Of a DNA stretch of 64,000 bases, positions 1 to 8,236 are shown piece by piece. Numbering within the stretch: position 1 is the stretch's first letter; each line of letters begins with the position of its first letter. Below the pieces are notes generated by a model, which was not told where the DNA came from, searched no databases, and worked only from the letters and a program-made list of their open reading frames with translations. Location: positions 1 through 64,000 of the forward strand of contig DATELA010000057.1 of assembly GCA_035277145.1 (NCBI GenBank), given 5' to 3'. The stretch comes from DASRAP01 sp035277145. GTDB lineage: Bacteria; Gemmatimonadota; Gemmatimonadetes; Gemmatimonadales; Gemmatimonadaceae. Made by a program: the position numbers and the translations under genes.

Positions 1-822
1 TCGGATATGGGCACTGACAGGGTCGCGGTACTCGACTCACTTGCGAGCGTTGTGCAGTGGATCGGATCGCGGGGCCGCGGCCCCGGCGAATTCCTCGGCG
101 CCGGGCATCTCGCGGTTCTCGCTGATCGATTGTTCGTTGCAGAGGCTTTGAACGGACGCGTTTCCGAGTTCCGGCTGAACGGGGAGTTCGTGACGACCTA
201 CCGTGCCCCCTTTGCGGCCGGTGCGTTGACCGTTTCGGAGCGCGGCATGTTCGCTGCGTCGCAATCAGAGAAGAGCTTCGGCGTCAGGCTGCAATCCGGC
301 CACGATCCGAGCGCGGCGCTGCGTCGTTCACGAAGGCACACGCGCCGCGAGGACGATCGATGGGCTGCGCTGCCCGGACACGACTTGATGGCCGCGGATT
401 CAACAGGTGTCTGGGTGTTCGAACAAGGTCACGGCGACATCTGTTTTTACGCAGCCGACGATGCGCGACCAAGCTGCCGTGCACTGCCAGCATCGCTTCG
501 TGCGCGCCTGCACGAGTACCGCGCCGCACGTGTCGCGCAGTTCGAAGCCGGCACCGGACAGTACGTGAAGGTGGCGCCCCTGGCGAAGGATTTCCTGCGC
601 GTCGGCCCGTGGCTGGCGCTGTTGCTTCCGTTGCCGGAAATGCCCATTGCATTGCTCGATGTGAATGACGGCTCGCTGACGCCTGCGTTGATGTTGCGGG
701 ACACGCTGCCGTCGTGGGCACGAAGCGCGTCAAGCTTCGCGTTCGACGGTCGCCGGTTTCTGATCATCGGCGATGACGGTGTCGGACGTCTTGAACTGAC
801 TTTGAAATCCTCTGCCAACTAA
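1..822 (+). CDS. 6-bladed beta-propeller (NHL-like) protein, 5' end outside the window
   Basis: The frame is open from the first base, and the first in-frame ATG is at 7. The visible 271 residues have no signal peptide, so the gene most likely starts upstream of the window. Near the N-terminus there is a blade with VVQWIGSRGRGPGEF, the G-x-G-x-GPGEF turn seen in bacterial NHL / 6-bladed propeller proteins. It is followed by LAVLADRLFVAEALNGRVSEF, a strand pattern typical of the next blade. No catalytic motif is visible; proteins of this class are usually exported and of unknown function. It lies 11 bases upstream of the metallopeptidase gene on the same strand, so the two may be co-transcribed. 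The family call is moderately sure; the function is unknown. Confidence 0.6.
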   Translation, partial: SDMGTDRVAVLDSLASVVQWIGSRGRGPGEFLGAGHLAVLADRLFVAEALNGRVSEFRLNGEFVTTYRAPFAAGALTVSERGMFAASQSEKSFGVRLQSGHDPSAALRRSRRHTRREDDRWAALPGHDLMAADSTGVWVFEQGHGDICFYAADDARPSCRALPASLRARLHEYRAARVAQFEAGTGQYVKVAPLAKDFLRVGPWLALLLPLPEMPIALLDVNDGSLTPALMLRDTLPSWARSASSFAFDGRRFLIIGDDGVGRLELTLKSSAN

Positions 823-833
823 GGGCCTCGTCC

Positions 834-1811
834 ATGCGCTCCATGATTCTCATCGCCACACTGTTGATCGCAGCCGCTCCGTCGTGCGACGTACCTCCAC
901 AGCAGGCGCCGCTGCGACGCCCCTACTGCGATATCGACGCAAGTGGCAACATCCGCGGACCGGGCGCTGACGTGTGCGAACAAGTTGCGCGTCGCTGGCA
1001 CACGTTGACCGGCACGCGCGCGATCAAGGGCGCCATTCGGCTCGTCGACGGCGCCAGCGCTACGAGTTCCGTCACGGCCCAGGAATGGGTGCTTGAATGG
1101 CGCGCGCCGTCGGCAATCACTGACGTGAAAACGCGTTCGGACGGGTTCGTTGCGAATGATGCGGAAAACATCATTCCGCACGAAGCCGGTCACAACTTGT
1201 TCGCGAGCTACACGATTTTCTTTGCGGGCCCTCAAGACTACGCCGGGTACGGATCTATTGTGCCCGATTGGTTTGATGAGTCGCCCGCTGTTTGGTTGGA
1301 ATCCGCGGCAATGCGGACGGGTCGCGTAAGAAAGGTCATCGGCACAACACCGTCGCTGCACCGCCTGGCCACCATGGACCACCCAGGCCGGGAGGCCGTC
1401 GTCGCGAATGCGCTCAATCCGGCGCGTCGCTGGCGCGAACGCACGGTGGCGCCACCGTGCCCCGAGTGCACCTTCCTGCCCGATTCCGTGCGTGACAAGT
1501 ACCGCGTGACGGATGTCGGCGTCGACGCGCGCGGGTTGCCCGACACGCGCGTCTGGTACTCCGCAACAAATCCGAGCAACGCCGAAACGCTCGAAGAACG
1601 CGAGTTCTACGCGCTCTCCTACCTGCTGCTGCGATTCATTCACGTTCGCGGCGGCTATGCTGCCGTCCGCGAACTCATATCACGGTACCGCGAAGATTCT
1701 CGCCCGCGCGTCAGCGTGCTCGTCGGTCTGCCGGGACTGCCAACATCGTTCGACGCGTTCGAGCGCGAATGGATCGCTTTCCTTGCAAACCCGCCAGCGG
1801 AGGAGCGCTAG
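834..1811 (+). CDS. Exported zinc metallopeptidase-like protein (HEAGH motif)
   Basis: 325 residues. Residues 1-18 form a short export signal ending in AAAPSC, which could be a weak lipobox; Cys18 is the candidate lipid-attachment residue. The core motif is HEAGH at residues 116-120, the HExxH zinc site of gluzincin/metzincin peptidases. About 25-36 residues later come DWFDESPAVWLE (146-156), whose Glu149 or Glu156 could be the third zinc ligand, as in gluzincins. I cannot assign a named peptidase family or substrate. The gene ends convergently with nadB: the two stop codons share the bases CTAG at 1808-1811. Confidence 0.65.
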   Translation: MRSMILIATLLIAAAPSCDVPPQQAPLRRPYCDIDASGNIRGPGADVCEQVARRWHTLTGTRAIKGAIRLVDGASATSSVTAQEWVLEWRAPSAITDVKTRSDGFVANDAENIIPHEAGHNLFASYTIFFAGPQDYAGYGSIVPDWFDESPAVWLESAAMRTGRVRKVIGTTPSLHRLATMDHPGREAVVANALNPARRWRERTVAPPCPECTFLPDSVRDKYRVTDVGVDARGLPDTRVWYSATNPSNAETLEEREFYALSYLLLRFIHVRGGYAAVRELISRYREDSRPRVSVLVGLPGLPTSFDAFEREWIAFLANPPAEER

Positions 1812-3325
1812 GACCCGAACTCGATGTGCCGCCCTTTCCACTTGTTCTTCGGACGCGGAAAATCGCGACGATAATGTCCGCCGCGCGACTCTTTGCGCAG
1901 CATTGCCGCCGAAAGAATCAAATGTGCGGTCTCCGTCATGTTCGCTTCTTCGGTCGCGCCGTGCGGCAGCCGAATCACGATGTCTTCGAGCGCTTCGAGC
2001 GCCATGCGAAGTCCCGTCGCGGTGCGATCGATGCCCGCGTACTTCCACATCGCCTCGCGAATCTCCTCGGCTGCCACCTGCGCGGCACCACGATCGCGCA
2101 GCGTCGGCACGCTCCACTGTACACGCCGCGGAATGCGCGGCAGCTTCGGCAGCATGAGCACGTTATGCGCAACGCGTTCGGCGAACACGAGTCCTTCGAG
2201 CAGCGAGTTCGACGCGAGACGGTTCGCGCCATGCACGCCCGTGCGCGACACTTCGCCGCACGCATACAAACGGTCGAGTGATGAGCGACCCGCGAGATCC
2301 ACGACGATGCCTCCCATCATGTAGTGCGCCGCGGGCGTCACCGGAATCAAATCGTACTGCGCATCAACTCCGCGCGCGCGCAACACGGCGTCAATTCCCG
2401 GAAATCGCCGCGCAAATGATCGCTTGAGTTTGCGCGCGTCGAGATACACCGCACCGGTGCGCGCTTGCTCGCGAAAAATTTCGCGCGCGACGATGTCGCG
2501 CGGAGCCAGTTCAGCGAGTCGATGCCTTCGCGACATGAATCGCCGTCCTTCGGCATTCACGAGCACCGCGCCTTCACCACGCACCGCCTCAGAGATCAGC
2601 TGCAGCGGCGTCTCCGCTGTCGCGAGCGCCGTCGGATGGAACTGCACGAACTCCATGTCCGCGAGCTTCGCGCCCGCGCGATGCGCGATCGCGTATCCAT
2701 CGCCCGTCGCAACCTGCGGATTTGTCGTGTAGCGAAACACCTGCCCGCACCCACCGGTCGCGAGCACCGTTGCGTCCGCAATCAGATCGACGGGTCGTCC
2801 CGCGACACTCGCACGCACACCGCACACGCGTCGCTCGTCCACAATCAATTCCAGTACGCGCGCATGCTCCAGCACCGTGACGGCCTTATTCTCGGCCACG
2901 CGATTGATCAGCGTGCGGGCGACTTCCGCACCCGTCTGATCGCCGTGCGCGTGCACGATGCGTTTCCGAGAATGCGCCGCTTCCTTACTCAGCGTGAATC
3001 GGCCGTCAGCGCCGACGTCGAACCGCGCACCGGCATCGGCCAACTCGCGCACGCGCGCGGGACCTTCTGCAACCAATACTTCGACGGCGGCTGCATCGCA
3101 GAGCGCCGCACCGGCCGCCAGCGTATCGCGTCGATGCAACTCGGGCGAATCCCCAGCGCCCAACGCCGCGGCAATTCCGCCCTGGGCATAGGTGGTGGCG
3201 CTGTCGAACAGTGAGCGCTTGGTCAACACGTAGACATCGCCGCCGGCTGACGCGCGGAGCGCGGTCTGCAGACCGGCAACACCGCTGCCAACGACGATAA
3301 GCCGGGCTCGAATTCGGTCAGGCAC
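1808..3325 (-). CDS. nadB: L-aspartate oxidase
   Basis: FAD flavoprotein that oxidises L-aspartate to iminoaspartate, the first step of de novo NAD synthesis (partner quinolinate synthase NadA is not in this window). 505 residues from a GTG start. The N-terminus has the Rossmann FAD motif VGSGVAGLQTAL, then YAQGGIAAAL, LATGGCGQVF, FHPTAL, and VRGEGAVLVN with GRRFM, all hallmarks of the NadB/succinate dehydrogenase flavoprotein family. HYMMGGIVVD and the NRLASNSLLEGLVF stretch near residue 380 distinguish NadB from fumarate reductase subunits. It is slightly shorter than the roughly 540-residue E. coli enzyme, mainly at the C-terminus. Monocistronic, facing the MFS gene across a repeat-bearing gap. 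Confidence 0.95.
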   Translation of the reverse strand: MPDRIRARLIVVGSGVAGLQTALRASAGGDVYVLTKRSLFDSATTYAQGGIAAALGAGDSPELHRRDTLAAGAALCDAAAVEVLVAEGPARVRELADAGARFDVGADGRFTLSKEAAHSRKRIVHAHGDQTGAEVARTLINRVAENKAVTVLEHARVLELIVDERRVCGVRASVAGRPVDLIADATVLATGGCGQVFRYTTNPQVATGDGYAIAHRAGAKLADMEFVQFHPTALATAETPLQLISEAVRGEGAVLVNAEGRRFMSRRHRLAELAPRDIVAREIFREQARTGAVYLDARKLKRSFARRFPGIDAVLRARGVDAQYDLIPVTPAAHYMMGGIVVDLAGRSSLDRLYACGEVSRTGVHGANRLASNSLLEGLVFAERVAHNVLMLPKLPRIPRRVQWSVPTLRDRGAAQVAAEEIREAMWKYAGIDRTATGLRMALEALEDIVIRLPHGATEEANMTETAHLILSAAMLRKESRGGHYRRDFPRPKNKWKGRHIEFGS

Positions 3326-3344
3326 GCGCGGAATCTAGGACCAA

Positions 3345-3428
3345 CTACAGTCGGTAGTCGGTAGGCGGTAGGCGGTAGTGGTCGCTCGCGGCTCAGGGCT
3401 CACCGCTCCGGGCCCATTGCTCACGGCT
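3345..3428. repeat. Heptanucleotide tandem repeat array (12 units in register)
   Basis: Twelve consecutive 7-base units fill most of the gap between nadB and the MFS gene. From 3345 they read CTACAGT, CGGTAGT, CGGTAGG, CGGTAGG, CGGTAGT, GGTCGCT, CGCGGCT, CAGGGCT, CACCGCT, CCGGGCC, CATTGCT, CACGGCT. The left half follows CGGTAGK and the right half CNNNGCT, without any break in the 7-base register. It ends 14 bases before the MFS start codon. It resembles the short tandemly repeated heptamers known from cyanobacteria. Confidence 0.85.
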
Positions 3429-3442
3429 AGTTTGCACCCCGC

Positions 3443-4696
3443 ATGGGCAAGCTGACCGTACTGATGGTGACGGCGTTCGTGGACATGATGGGCATACTCA
3501 TCGTGGCTCCACTCCTGCCGTTCGTGACCACCGAACACCTCGGCGAGGGTCCGCTGTGGAGCGTGCTGAACGCCATTGGGCTTGGCGGCAGCGGCATGGT
3601 GGTGTCGATCCTGATCATGATGTTCTCGGTCGCGCAGCTCGTCAGCGCACCGCTGTGGGGCCGCGTCTCTGATCGCTACGGACGCCGGCCCGCGCTGCTC
3701 ATCGGCATCGGCGCATCGACAATTGCGTATGTGATTTTCGCGTACGCGAATTCACTCGAGTTGCTGTTGTTGTGTCGTATCGTGCAGGGCGCGGGCGGCG
3801 GGACGGTCAGCGTCATTCAGGCGTACGTCGCAGATACAACCAAACCGCAGGATCGCGCCAAGGCGCTGGGATGGCTGTCGGCCGCAACCAATCTCGGCGT
3901 CGTGATTGGTCCGGTGATCGGATCGTGGTCGCTGAGCCTTGGCTGGCACGCGCCGGGTCTCGTCGCCGCAGCGATTTCGTCGGTGAACATGTTATTTGCG
4001 TGGCACTACGTCACCGAATCGCACGACGTCGCCGCGGTTCGCGCGAGCGGCAAAGTCGTGCGTGGATCGCGCGAGGCTGTGCTGCATGTCGCGTTGCACG
4101 CGAACGAACCACCGTCGCGATTGATCTGGATTTACGCGATTACGATGGGCGCGTTCCAGGGAATGACGAGCATCCTCGCGCTGTTTCTTGCGTTTCGATA
4201 CGGCGTGACGGAGAAAACCATCGGCTATTTCTTCACTTACGTCGGCGCGATCTCCGTGATCACGCGCGCATTCGTGCTCGGCAAAATGGTCGACCGCTTC
4301 GGCGAGCCGAAGCTGTCTCGCGCGGGCATGATCATGCTCGCGATTGGCCTCTCGACTATGCCGCTCGCGCCGTCGGTTCTTCCGTGGTTTGCGTTGAGCG
4401 TCGCGCTCGTTCCGCTCGGCACTGCGTTCACGTTCCCGTGCGTGACCGGATTGCTCTCACAGGTCGTGCCGCAGCACGAGCGCGGCTTGTACATGGGCGT
4501 GCAGCAAACGTTCGGTGGGATCGCACGCGTTGCCGCGCCGCTCTATGCGGGTTTCGCGTTCGACCATTTCGGTCGCGGCGTGCCTTTTTACACGGCCGGC
4601 GTTCTTGTTGTATGCGCGATGCTACTCGGTTTGGACATGGAGAAGTACCGCGCCGGTGTACATGCTCCCGGCGCGGCTACTCAGTCTCCGCAGTAA
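3443..4696 (+). CDS. MFS transporter, drug/metabolite efflux type
   Basis: 417-residue inner-membrane secondary transporter with 12 predicted hydrophobic segments. The loop-2/3 signature GRVSDRYGRRP near residues 73-83 is the MFS motif A (GxxxDRxGRR); the family signature RIVQGAGGGTVSVIQAYVADTT and the following GWLSAATNLGVVIGPVIG match motif C of proton antiporters of the TetA/DHA1 type. A second-half motif A (GKMVDRFGEPKL) is also present. The substrate cannot be read from the sequence. Preceded by the heptamer repeat array and convergent with the ANTAR regulator gene. A plausible alternative is a facilitator rather than a drug pump. Confidence 0.85.
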   Translation: MGKLTVLMVTAFVDMMGILIVAPLLPFVTTEHLGEGPLWSVLNAIGLGGSGMVVSILIMMFSVAQLVSAPLWGRVSDRYGRRPALLIGIGASTIAYVIFAYANSLELLLLCRIVQGAGGGTVSVIQAYVADTTKPQDRAKALGWLSAATNLGVVIGPVIGSWSLSLGWHAPGLVAAAISSVNMLFAWHYVTESHDVAAVRASGKVVRGSREAVLHVALHANEPPSRLIWIYAITMGAFQGMTSILALFLAFRYGVTEKTIGYFFTYVGAISVITRAFVLGKMVDRFGEPKLSRAGMIMLAIGLSTMPLAPSVLPWFALSVALVPLGTAFTFPCVTGLLSQVVPQHERGLYMGVQQTFGGIARVAAPLYAGFAFDHFGRGVPFYTAGVLVVCAMLLGLDMEKYRAGVHAPGAATQSPQ

Positions 4697-4707
4697 ATCG
4701 CGTTCTC

Positions 4708-4730
4708 GTCTCGCGCTCAGCGCGCGAGAC
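4708..4730. terminator. Hairpin at a convergent junction with a stop codon in its loop
   Basis: Arms GTCTCGCGC (4708-4716) and GCGCGAGAC (4722-4730) pair perfectly over 9 bp around the 5-base loop TCAGC. The stop codon (TGA on the minus strand) of the ANTAR regulator occupies 4717-4719, inside the loop. The MFS gene ends 11 bases before the hairpin. There is no T-run, so this may be a hairpin that stabilises both mRNA ends rather than a classical intrinsic terminator. Confidence 0.5.
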
Positions 4731-5322
4731 CCGGCTCGCTCGCCAAAACCTGCTTCGCGATTTCCACCATCGCGACCGAACGATCCTGACTCGTGCGCTG
4801 CAGGATGCGATACGCTTCCTGTTCCGACGATCCCGTGCGGCGCATCAGAATGCCTTTCGCACGCTCGATGATCTTGCGGCTCTCGAGCTGCGCGCGTGCG
4901 TTTGCGGCATCCTTGCGCGCTTCCTGGATTGCGCGCGCGCGTTTCACCGCGAGGCGAATCTGTGCGTCGAGCACGCGCGGTGGCGTGGGTTTCTGCAGGA
5001 ACGCGATGGCCGATGTTTCGTCGGCGTCCTTCTCGGACAGTTCGAGCGATTGATCGCCGGTGAACAAAATCACCGCGACACCCGGGCTGTCCTTCGAGAT
5101 CGCGCGCGCGGCGTCAATGCCGGAACCATCGGGCATGTGCACGTCGAGCAACACGAGATCGGGCAGGTGCTTCGTTGCATTCGCGATTGCTTCCGCGCCG
5201 GTCGCCACAGCTGCAACAACAACGTGACCCAGGCTGTCCAGAAGATCCGTGAACAGCTTGCGCGTGTTGTCGTCGTCTTCGGCCAGCAGAATTCGCACTA
5301 CGCCGGTCGTTTCGTCTGACAT
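4717..5322 (-). CDS. Response regulator with ANTAR RNA-binding output domain
   Basis: 201 residues from the ATG at 5322. The receiver domain has the acidic pair in LLAEDDD, the phospho-acceptor Asp in LVLLDVHMPDGSG, Thr in LFTGD and Lys in FLQKPTPP. A helical linker rich in Ala/Arg leads to a C-terminal ANTAR domain with the signature ESRKIIERAKGILMRRTGSSEQEAYRILQRTS. ANTAR proteins bind paired hexaloop hairpins in mRNA leaders and prevent termination. A GTG at 5445 overlaps the kinase stop as GTGA and would add 41 low-complexity residues. I prefer 5322 because the receiver fold starts there, though neither start has a good ribosome site. The cognate kinase lies directly upstream. Confidence 0.9.
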   Translation of the reverse strand: MSDETTGVVRILLAEDDDNTRKLFTDLLDSLGHVVVAAVATGAEAIANATKHLPDLVLLDVHMPDGSGIDAARAISKDSPGVAVILFTGDQSLELSEKDADETSAIAFLQKPTPPRVLDAQIRLAVKRARAIQEARKDAANARAQLESRKIIERAKGILMRRTGSSEQEAYRILQRTSQDRSVAMVEIAKQVLASEPGLAR

Positions 5323-5441
5323 GGGGCTGGCGGTGGGCACGGGTCCCGGAGCACGTCGATGCTCTCGAGCGGTTGGTAATGATGTCGTCTGCACCGTGAG
5401 TGGGAAAGCGACGTGTGTTACACGACTGGGGGGGACGCCGC

Positions 5442-6935
5442 TCACCCCACCGTCGTCGCTAACGGGAATTTCAGGCGAATCAACGTCCCGGCACCGGGCT
5501 CGGACTCGATCTCTGCAACACCACGATGCCTGCGAACGATCCCATATACCTCCGCGAGGCCCAGCCCTGTTCCCCGACTCCCCTTGGTTGTGAAGAAAGG
5601 TTCAAATGCGTGACGGCGAGTTTCGGGGTCCATACCCGTCCCGGTGTCCCGCACCGTGATGATCGCCCACGTCTCCCGGACCGCTGTTTCCATAGTGAGC
5701 GTCCCTCCCTGGGGCATCGCGTCCACCGCATTCTGCACGAGGTTCAATACGGCAGCGCGCAGCTCTGCAGCCGTGCCTCGTATCACGGCACCGGACGCAA
5801 GATTTCGCTGTACTCGCACCGCGGTGCTAGTGTCGCGTCCAGCCCACAGTGGCGCTGCCATCGTAATCACCTCGTCCACGGGCTGGGCGAGATCGACCAG
5901 CGTGTCGATCTCAGCGTCGTCCATCGGTTCCTGACGAATGAACGACCGCAGGCGGGCAAGGCGTGACACCCCCATCTCGGCCGCTCGCACGATCCGCTTC
6001 GTGTATTCCTTGACGGCGTTCGCGTCGCCCGCGAACGAATCGATCAGGTACGCCGCGGCAAGAATCGGATTGAGAACGTTGTTCACGTCGTGCATCACGC
6101 CTGCGGCCAACTGCCCCACGGCTGCGAGGCGACGCTCACGTTCACGATCCTCCTGCAGTGAGATGATTTGATCGGCGAGCCGGCGCGCGAGTGCGGCCTG
6201 CTCTGTGACATCGCGCTCTGCCGTCACCGCGCCGCGCGGCCGGCCGCTCTCGTCGCGCAGTGGTTCCGCGCTGACGTCGAGCGTCGTTTCGCCACCCGCG
6301 CGCTTCAACACGAGTTGCTGCCCGCGCACGGATTCACCGCCGAGTGCGCGCATCGCGGGATGTTCGTGGAGAAAAATCGCGGTGCCGTCTGTGCCGCGCG
6401 GCCGATCCGTTTGCCAGAGCGCGGCAGCAGTCATCGGCGGCGTTCCCTCGTGCTCTGCACGCGCGCGCGCGTTCAGCCGCACGATTTCGCCCGACTGGCC
6501 GAACACGCGCACCGATTCGGGAATCGTCGCAAAAATCGTCTCGAGTTCTTCGACGCTGCGCGCCAGCGTGCGCCGCAACTCCTCGCGCTCTGTCACGTCG
6601 AGCGCGATGAACACCCAGCCGTCTGCGGCAGAGGGGATTCGCGCGATGGTGACTTCGGCAGTTCGCGTACCAAGTGCTGTGCGAAACTCGACCAGCCGCG
6701 TTGATGGTGTGCCCGTGCGGCGCGCCGTCGCGATTTGCGGTTCGAGATCCGCCATGGCGTTCGGCCACGCGTCGTGCAATGCCCGGCCGGTCTGCTGTTC
6801 GGGCGTCAGATCGGTGAGTTCTGCGTAGCGCCTATTCGCGCGCACGCACCGGAGATCTACGTCGAACACCGCAAGCGCGAGCGGCAGTGCATCGAGCACC
6901 GTTTGCACGGAGTTCTGATCGCGCAGCGGCGTCAT
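5442..6935 (-). CDS. PAS-domain sensor histidine kinase (NtrB-like)
   Basis: 497 residues, soluble, no membrane segment. Two PAS-type domains (about residues 10-120 and 125-250; the first has the typical ALAVFDVDLRCVRANRRYAEL start) precede a histidine kinase core. The H-box is GVMHDVNNVLNPIL, the N-box VLNLVQNAVDAMPQGG, and the G/F boxes DTGTGMDPE, FEPFFTTK and GTGLGLAEVYGIV. The HDVNN form of the H-box and the short linker resemble NtrB-like kinases. Its start overlaps the NDH-2 stop as ATGA, and the ANTAR regulator follows, so it is the obvious partner. Likely an intracellular redox or metabolite sensor; the signal is not readable. Confidence 0.92.
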   Translation of the reverse strand: MTPLRDQNSVQTVLDALPLALAVFDVDLRCVRANRRYAELTDLTPEQQTGRALHDAWPNAMADLEPQIATARRTGTPSTRLVEFRTALGTRTAEVTIARIPSAADGWVFIALDVTEREELRRTLARSVEELETIFATIPESVRVFGQSGEIVRLNARARAEHEGTPPMTAAALWQTDRPRGTDGTAIFLHEHPAMRALGGESVRGQQLVLKRAGGETTLDVSAEPLRDESGRPRGAVTAERDVTEQAALARRLADQIISLQEDRERERRLAAVGQLAAGVMHDVNNVLNPILAAAYLIDSFAGDANAVKEYTKRIVRAAEMGVSRLARLRSFIRQEPMDDAEIDTLVDLAQPVDEVITMAAPLWAGRDTSTAVRVQRNLASGAVIRGTAAELRAAVLNLVQNAVDAMPQGGTLTMETAVRETWAIITVRDTGTGMDPETRRHAFEPFFTTKGSRGTGLGLAEVYGIVRRHRGVAEIESEPGAGTLIRLKFPLATTVG

Positions 6936-8236
6936 GCTCGGCCCGTCGGCATTGGCCAGTCGCGTGTGGTAGCGAGGACGTGGTGCTCAGATCCCGAAAT
7001 GAGTCGCACACCACGACGGTATGTCCAGTACATGTACGCCCACTGCAGCAGCACCGACAGCCGGTTGCGGAAGCCTGCGAGGAACATGATGTGCAACAAC
7101 AGCCAGAAGAACCACGCAGCGTATCCCGCGACCGTGAAGAAACCAAAATCTGCAATCGCCTTGTGCCGCCCGATCGTCGCGAGTTCGCCCTTGTTGACAT
7201 ACGCGAACGGGCGCGTTCCCTCGCCGCGCAGGCTCCGCACGATGTTGCGCGCCGCGTGCGCACCCATTTGCATCGCAGCCGGCGCAACGCCCGGCACGAG
7301 TGCGCCATTCGGACGCGCGAGTGACGCGAGATCGCCGATCACCATGACGTCGGGGTGACCGGGAATCGTGAGATCCGGTTGAACGAGCACGCGGCCGGCG
7401 CGATCGAGCGGAACGCCCAGCGATTTGCCGAGCGATGAGGCTTTATTGCCTGCCGCCCAAAACGTGGTGCGGGCGCCGATGAATTCGTCACCGATGCGCA
7501 CACCGCGCGCGTCGACGCTCGTCACCATCGCGCCGGTCCTGACTTCGACGCCAAGCGCGCGCAGATCGGCGCGCGCATGCTCAGAGAGTTTCTCGGGAAA
7601 CGTCGGCAGAATGCGCGGACCGCCTTCGAGCAGAATCACGCGCAGCGTTGTCGGGTTGAACGCACGGAAATCCGAGCACATCGCGCGCGCAACGTCGGGG
7701 ATCATTCCCGCGAGTTCGACGCCGGTCGGACCGCCGCCGATCACGACGAACGTGAGTAACTCGCGCCGCACCGCGTCGTCCGTCGTCAGCTCCGCTTCTT
7801 CAAACGCGACGAGAAACCGGCGCCGAATCTCCATCGCGTCATCGAGACTCTTCAGACCCGGTGCGTGCGGCGTCCACTCGTCGCGCCCGAAATACGAGTG
7901 ACGCGCACCCGGCGACAGAATCAGGTAGTCGTACGGCACGTCGCCCATATCGCCGTCGACGTGCACCACGCGCCGCTGCGGATCAACCGCGCTCACGTTT
8001 CCCAAAAGCACGCGCGTGTTCCGCTGCTTCCTGAGCAGCCACCGAATCGGTGCAGTGATGTCGCTCGGCGCCAGCGCAGCGAGCGCGACTTGATAGAGCA
8101 ACGGCTGGAACAGGTGGTGGTTAGTGCGATCGATGACGGTGATCTGCGCATCCGCCCGCTTGAGCGCGCGGGCGGCGTACAGGCCTCCAAAGCCGCCGCC
8201 GACGATGACTATACGCGGAGGGGTCGCCACGTTCAC
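6932..8236 (-). CDS. ndh: Type II NADH:quinone oxidoreductase (NDH-2)
   Basis: Single-subunit, non-proton-pumping NADH dehydrogenase that passes electrons to quinone at the inner membrane. The first FAD Rossmann motif is IVIVGGGFGGLYAARAL, followed by HHLFQPLLYQVALAALAPSDIT, which is diagnostic for NDH-2. The NAD-binding motif is FVVIGGGPTGVELAG and the late FAD-binding segment is VMVIGDLASL. A hydrophobic C-terminal helix (YAAWFFWLLLHIMFLAGFRNRLSVLLQW) anchors it to the membrane. I take the GTG at 8236 as start: it overlaps the permease stop as GTGA and sits just before the FAD motif (434 residues). The frame extends to 8281. Given MqnD elsewhere in the window, menaquinone is the likely acceptor. 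Confidence 0.93.
   Translation of the reverse strand: MNVATPPRIVIVGGGFGGLYAARALKRADAQITVIDRTNHHLFQPLLYQVALAALAPSDITAPIRWLLRKQRNTRVLLGNVSAVDPQRRVVHVDGDMGDVPYDYLILSPGARHSYFGRDEWTPHAPGLKSLDDAMEIRRRFLVAFEEAELTTDDAVRRELLTFVVIGGGPTGVELAGMIPDVARAMCSDFRAFNPTTLRVILLEGGPRILPTFPEKLSEHARADLRALGVEVRTGAMVTSVDARGVRIGDEFIGARTTFWAAGNKASSLGKSLGVPLDRAGRVLVQPDLTIPGHPDVMVIGDLASLARPNGALVPGVAPAAMQMGAHAARNIVRSLRGEGTRPFAYVNKGELATIGRHKAIADFGFFTVAGYAAWFFWLLLHIMFLAGFRNRLSVLLQWAYMYWTYRRGVRLISGSEHHVLATTRDWPMPTGRA

Noticed and set aside
284..733. Minus-strand frames opposite the propeller gene and similar long antisense frames throughout
   Set aside because: High GC gives long chance frames; they lack domains and their composition mirrors the real gene on the other strand.
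3345..3428. The repeat array as a CRISPR array
   Set aside because: Units are 7 bases with no spacers and no cas genes are present.
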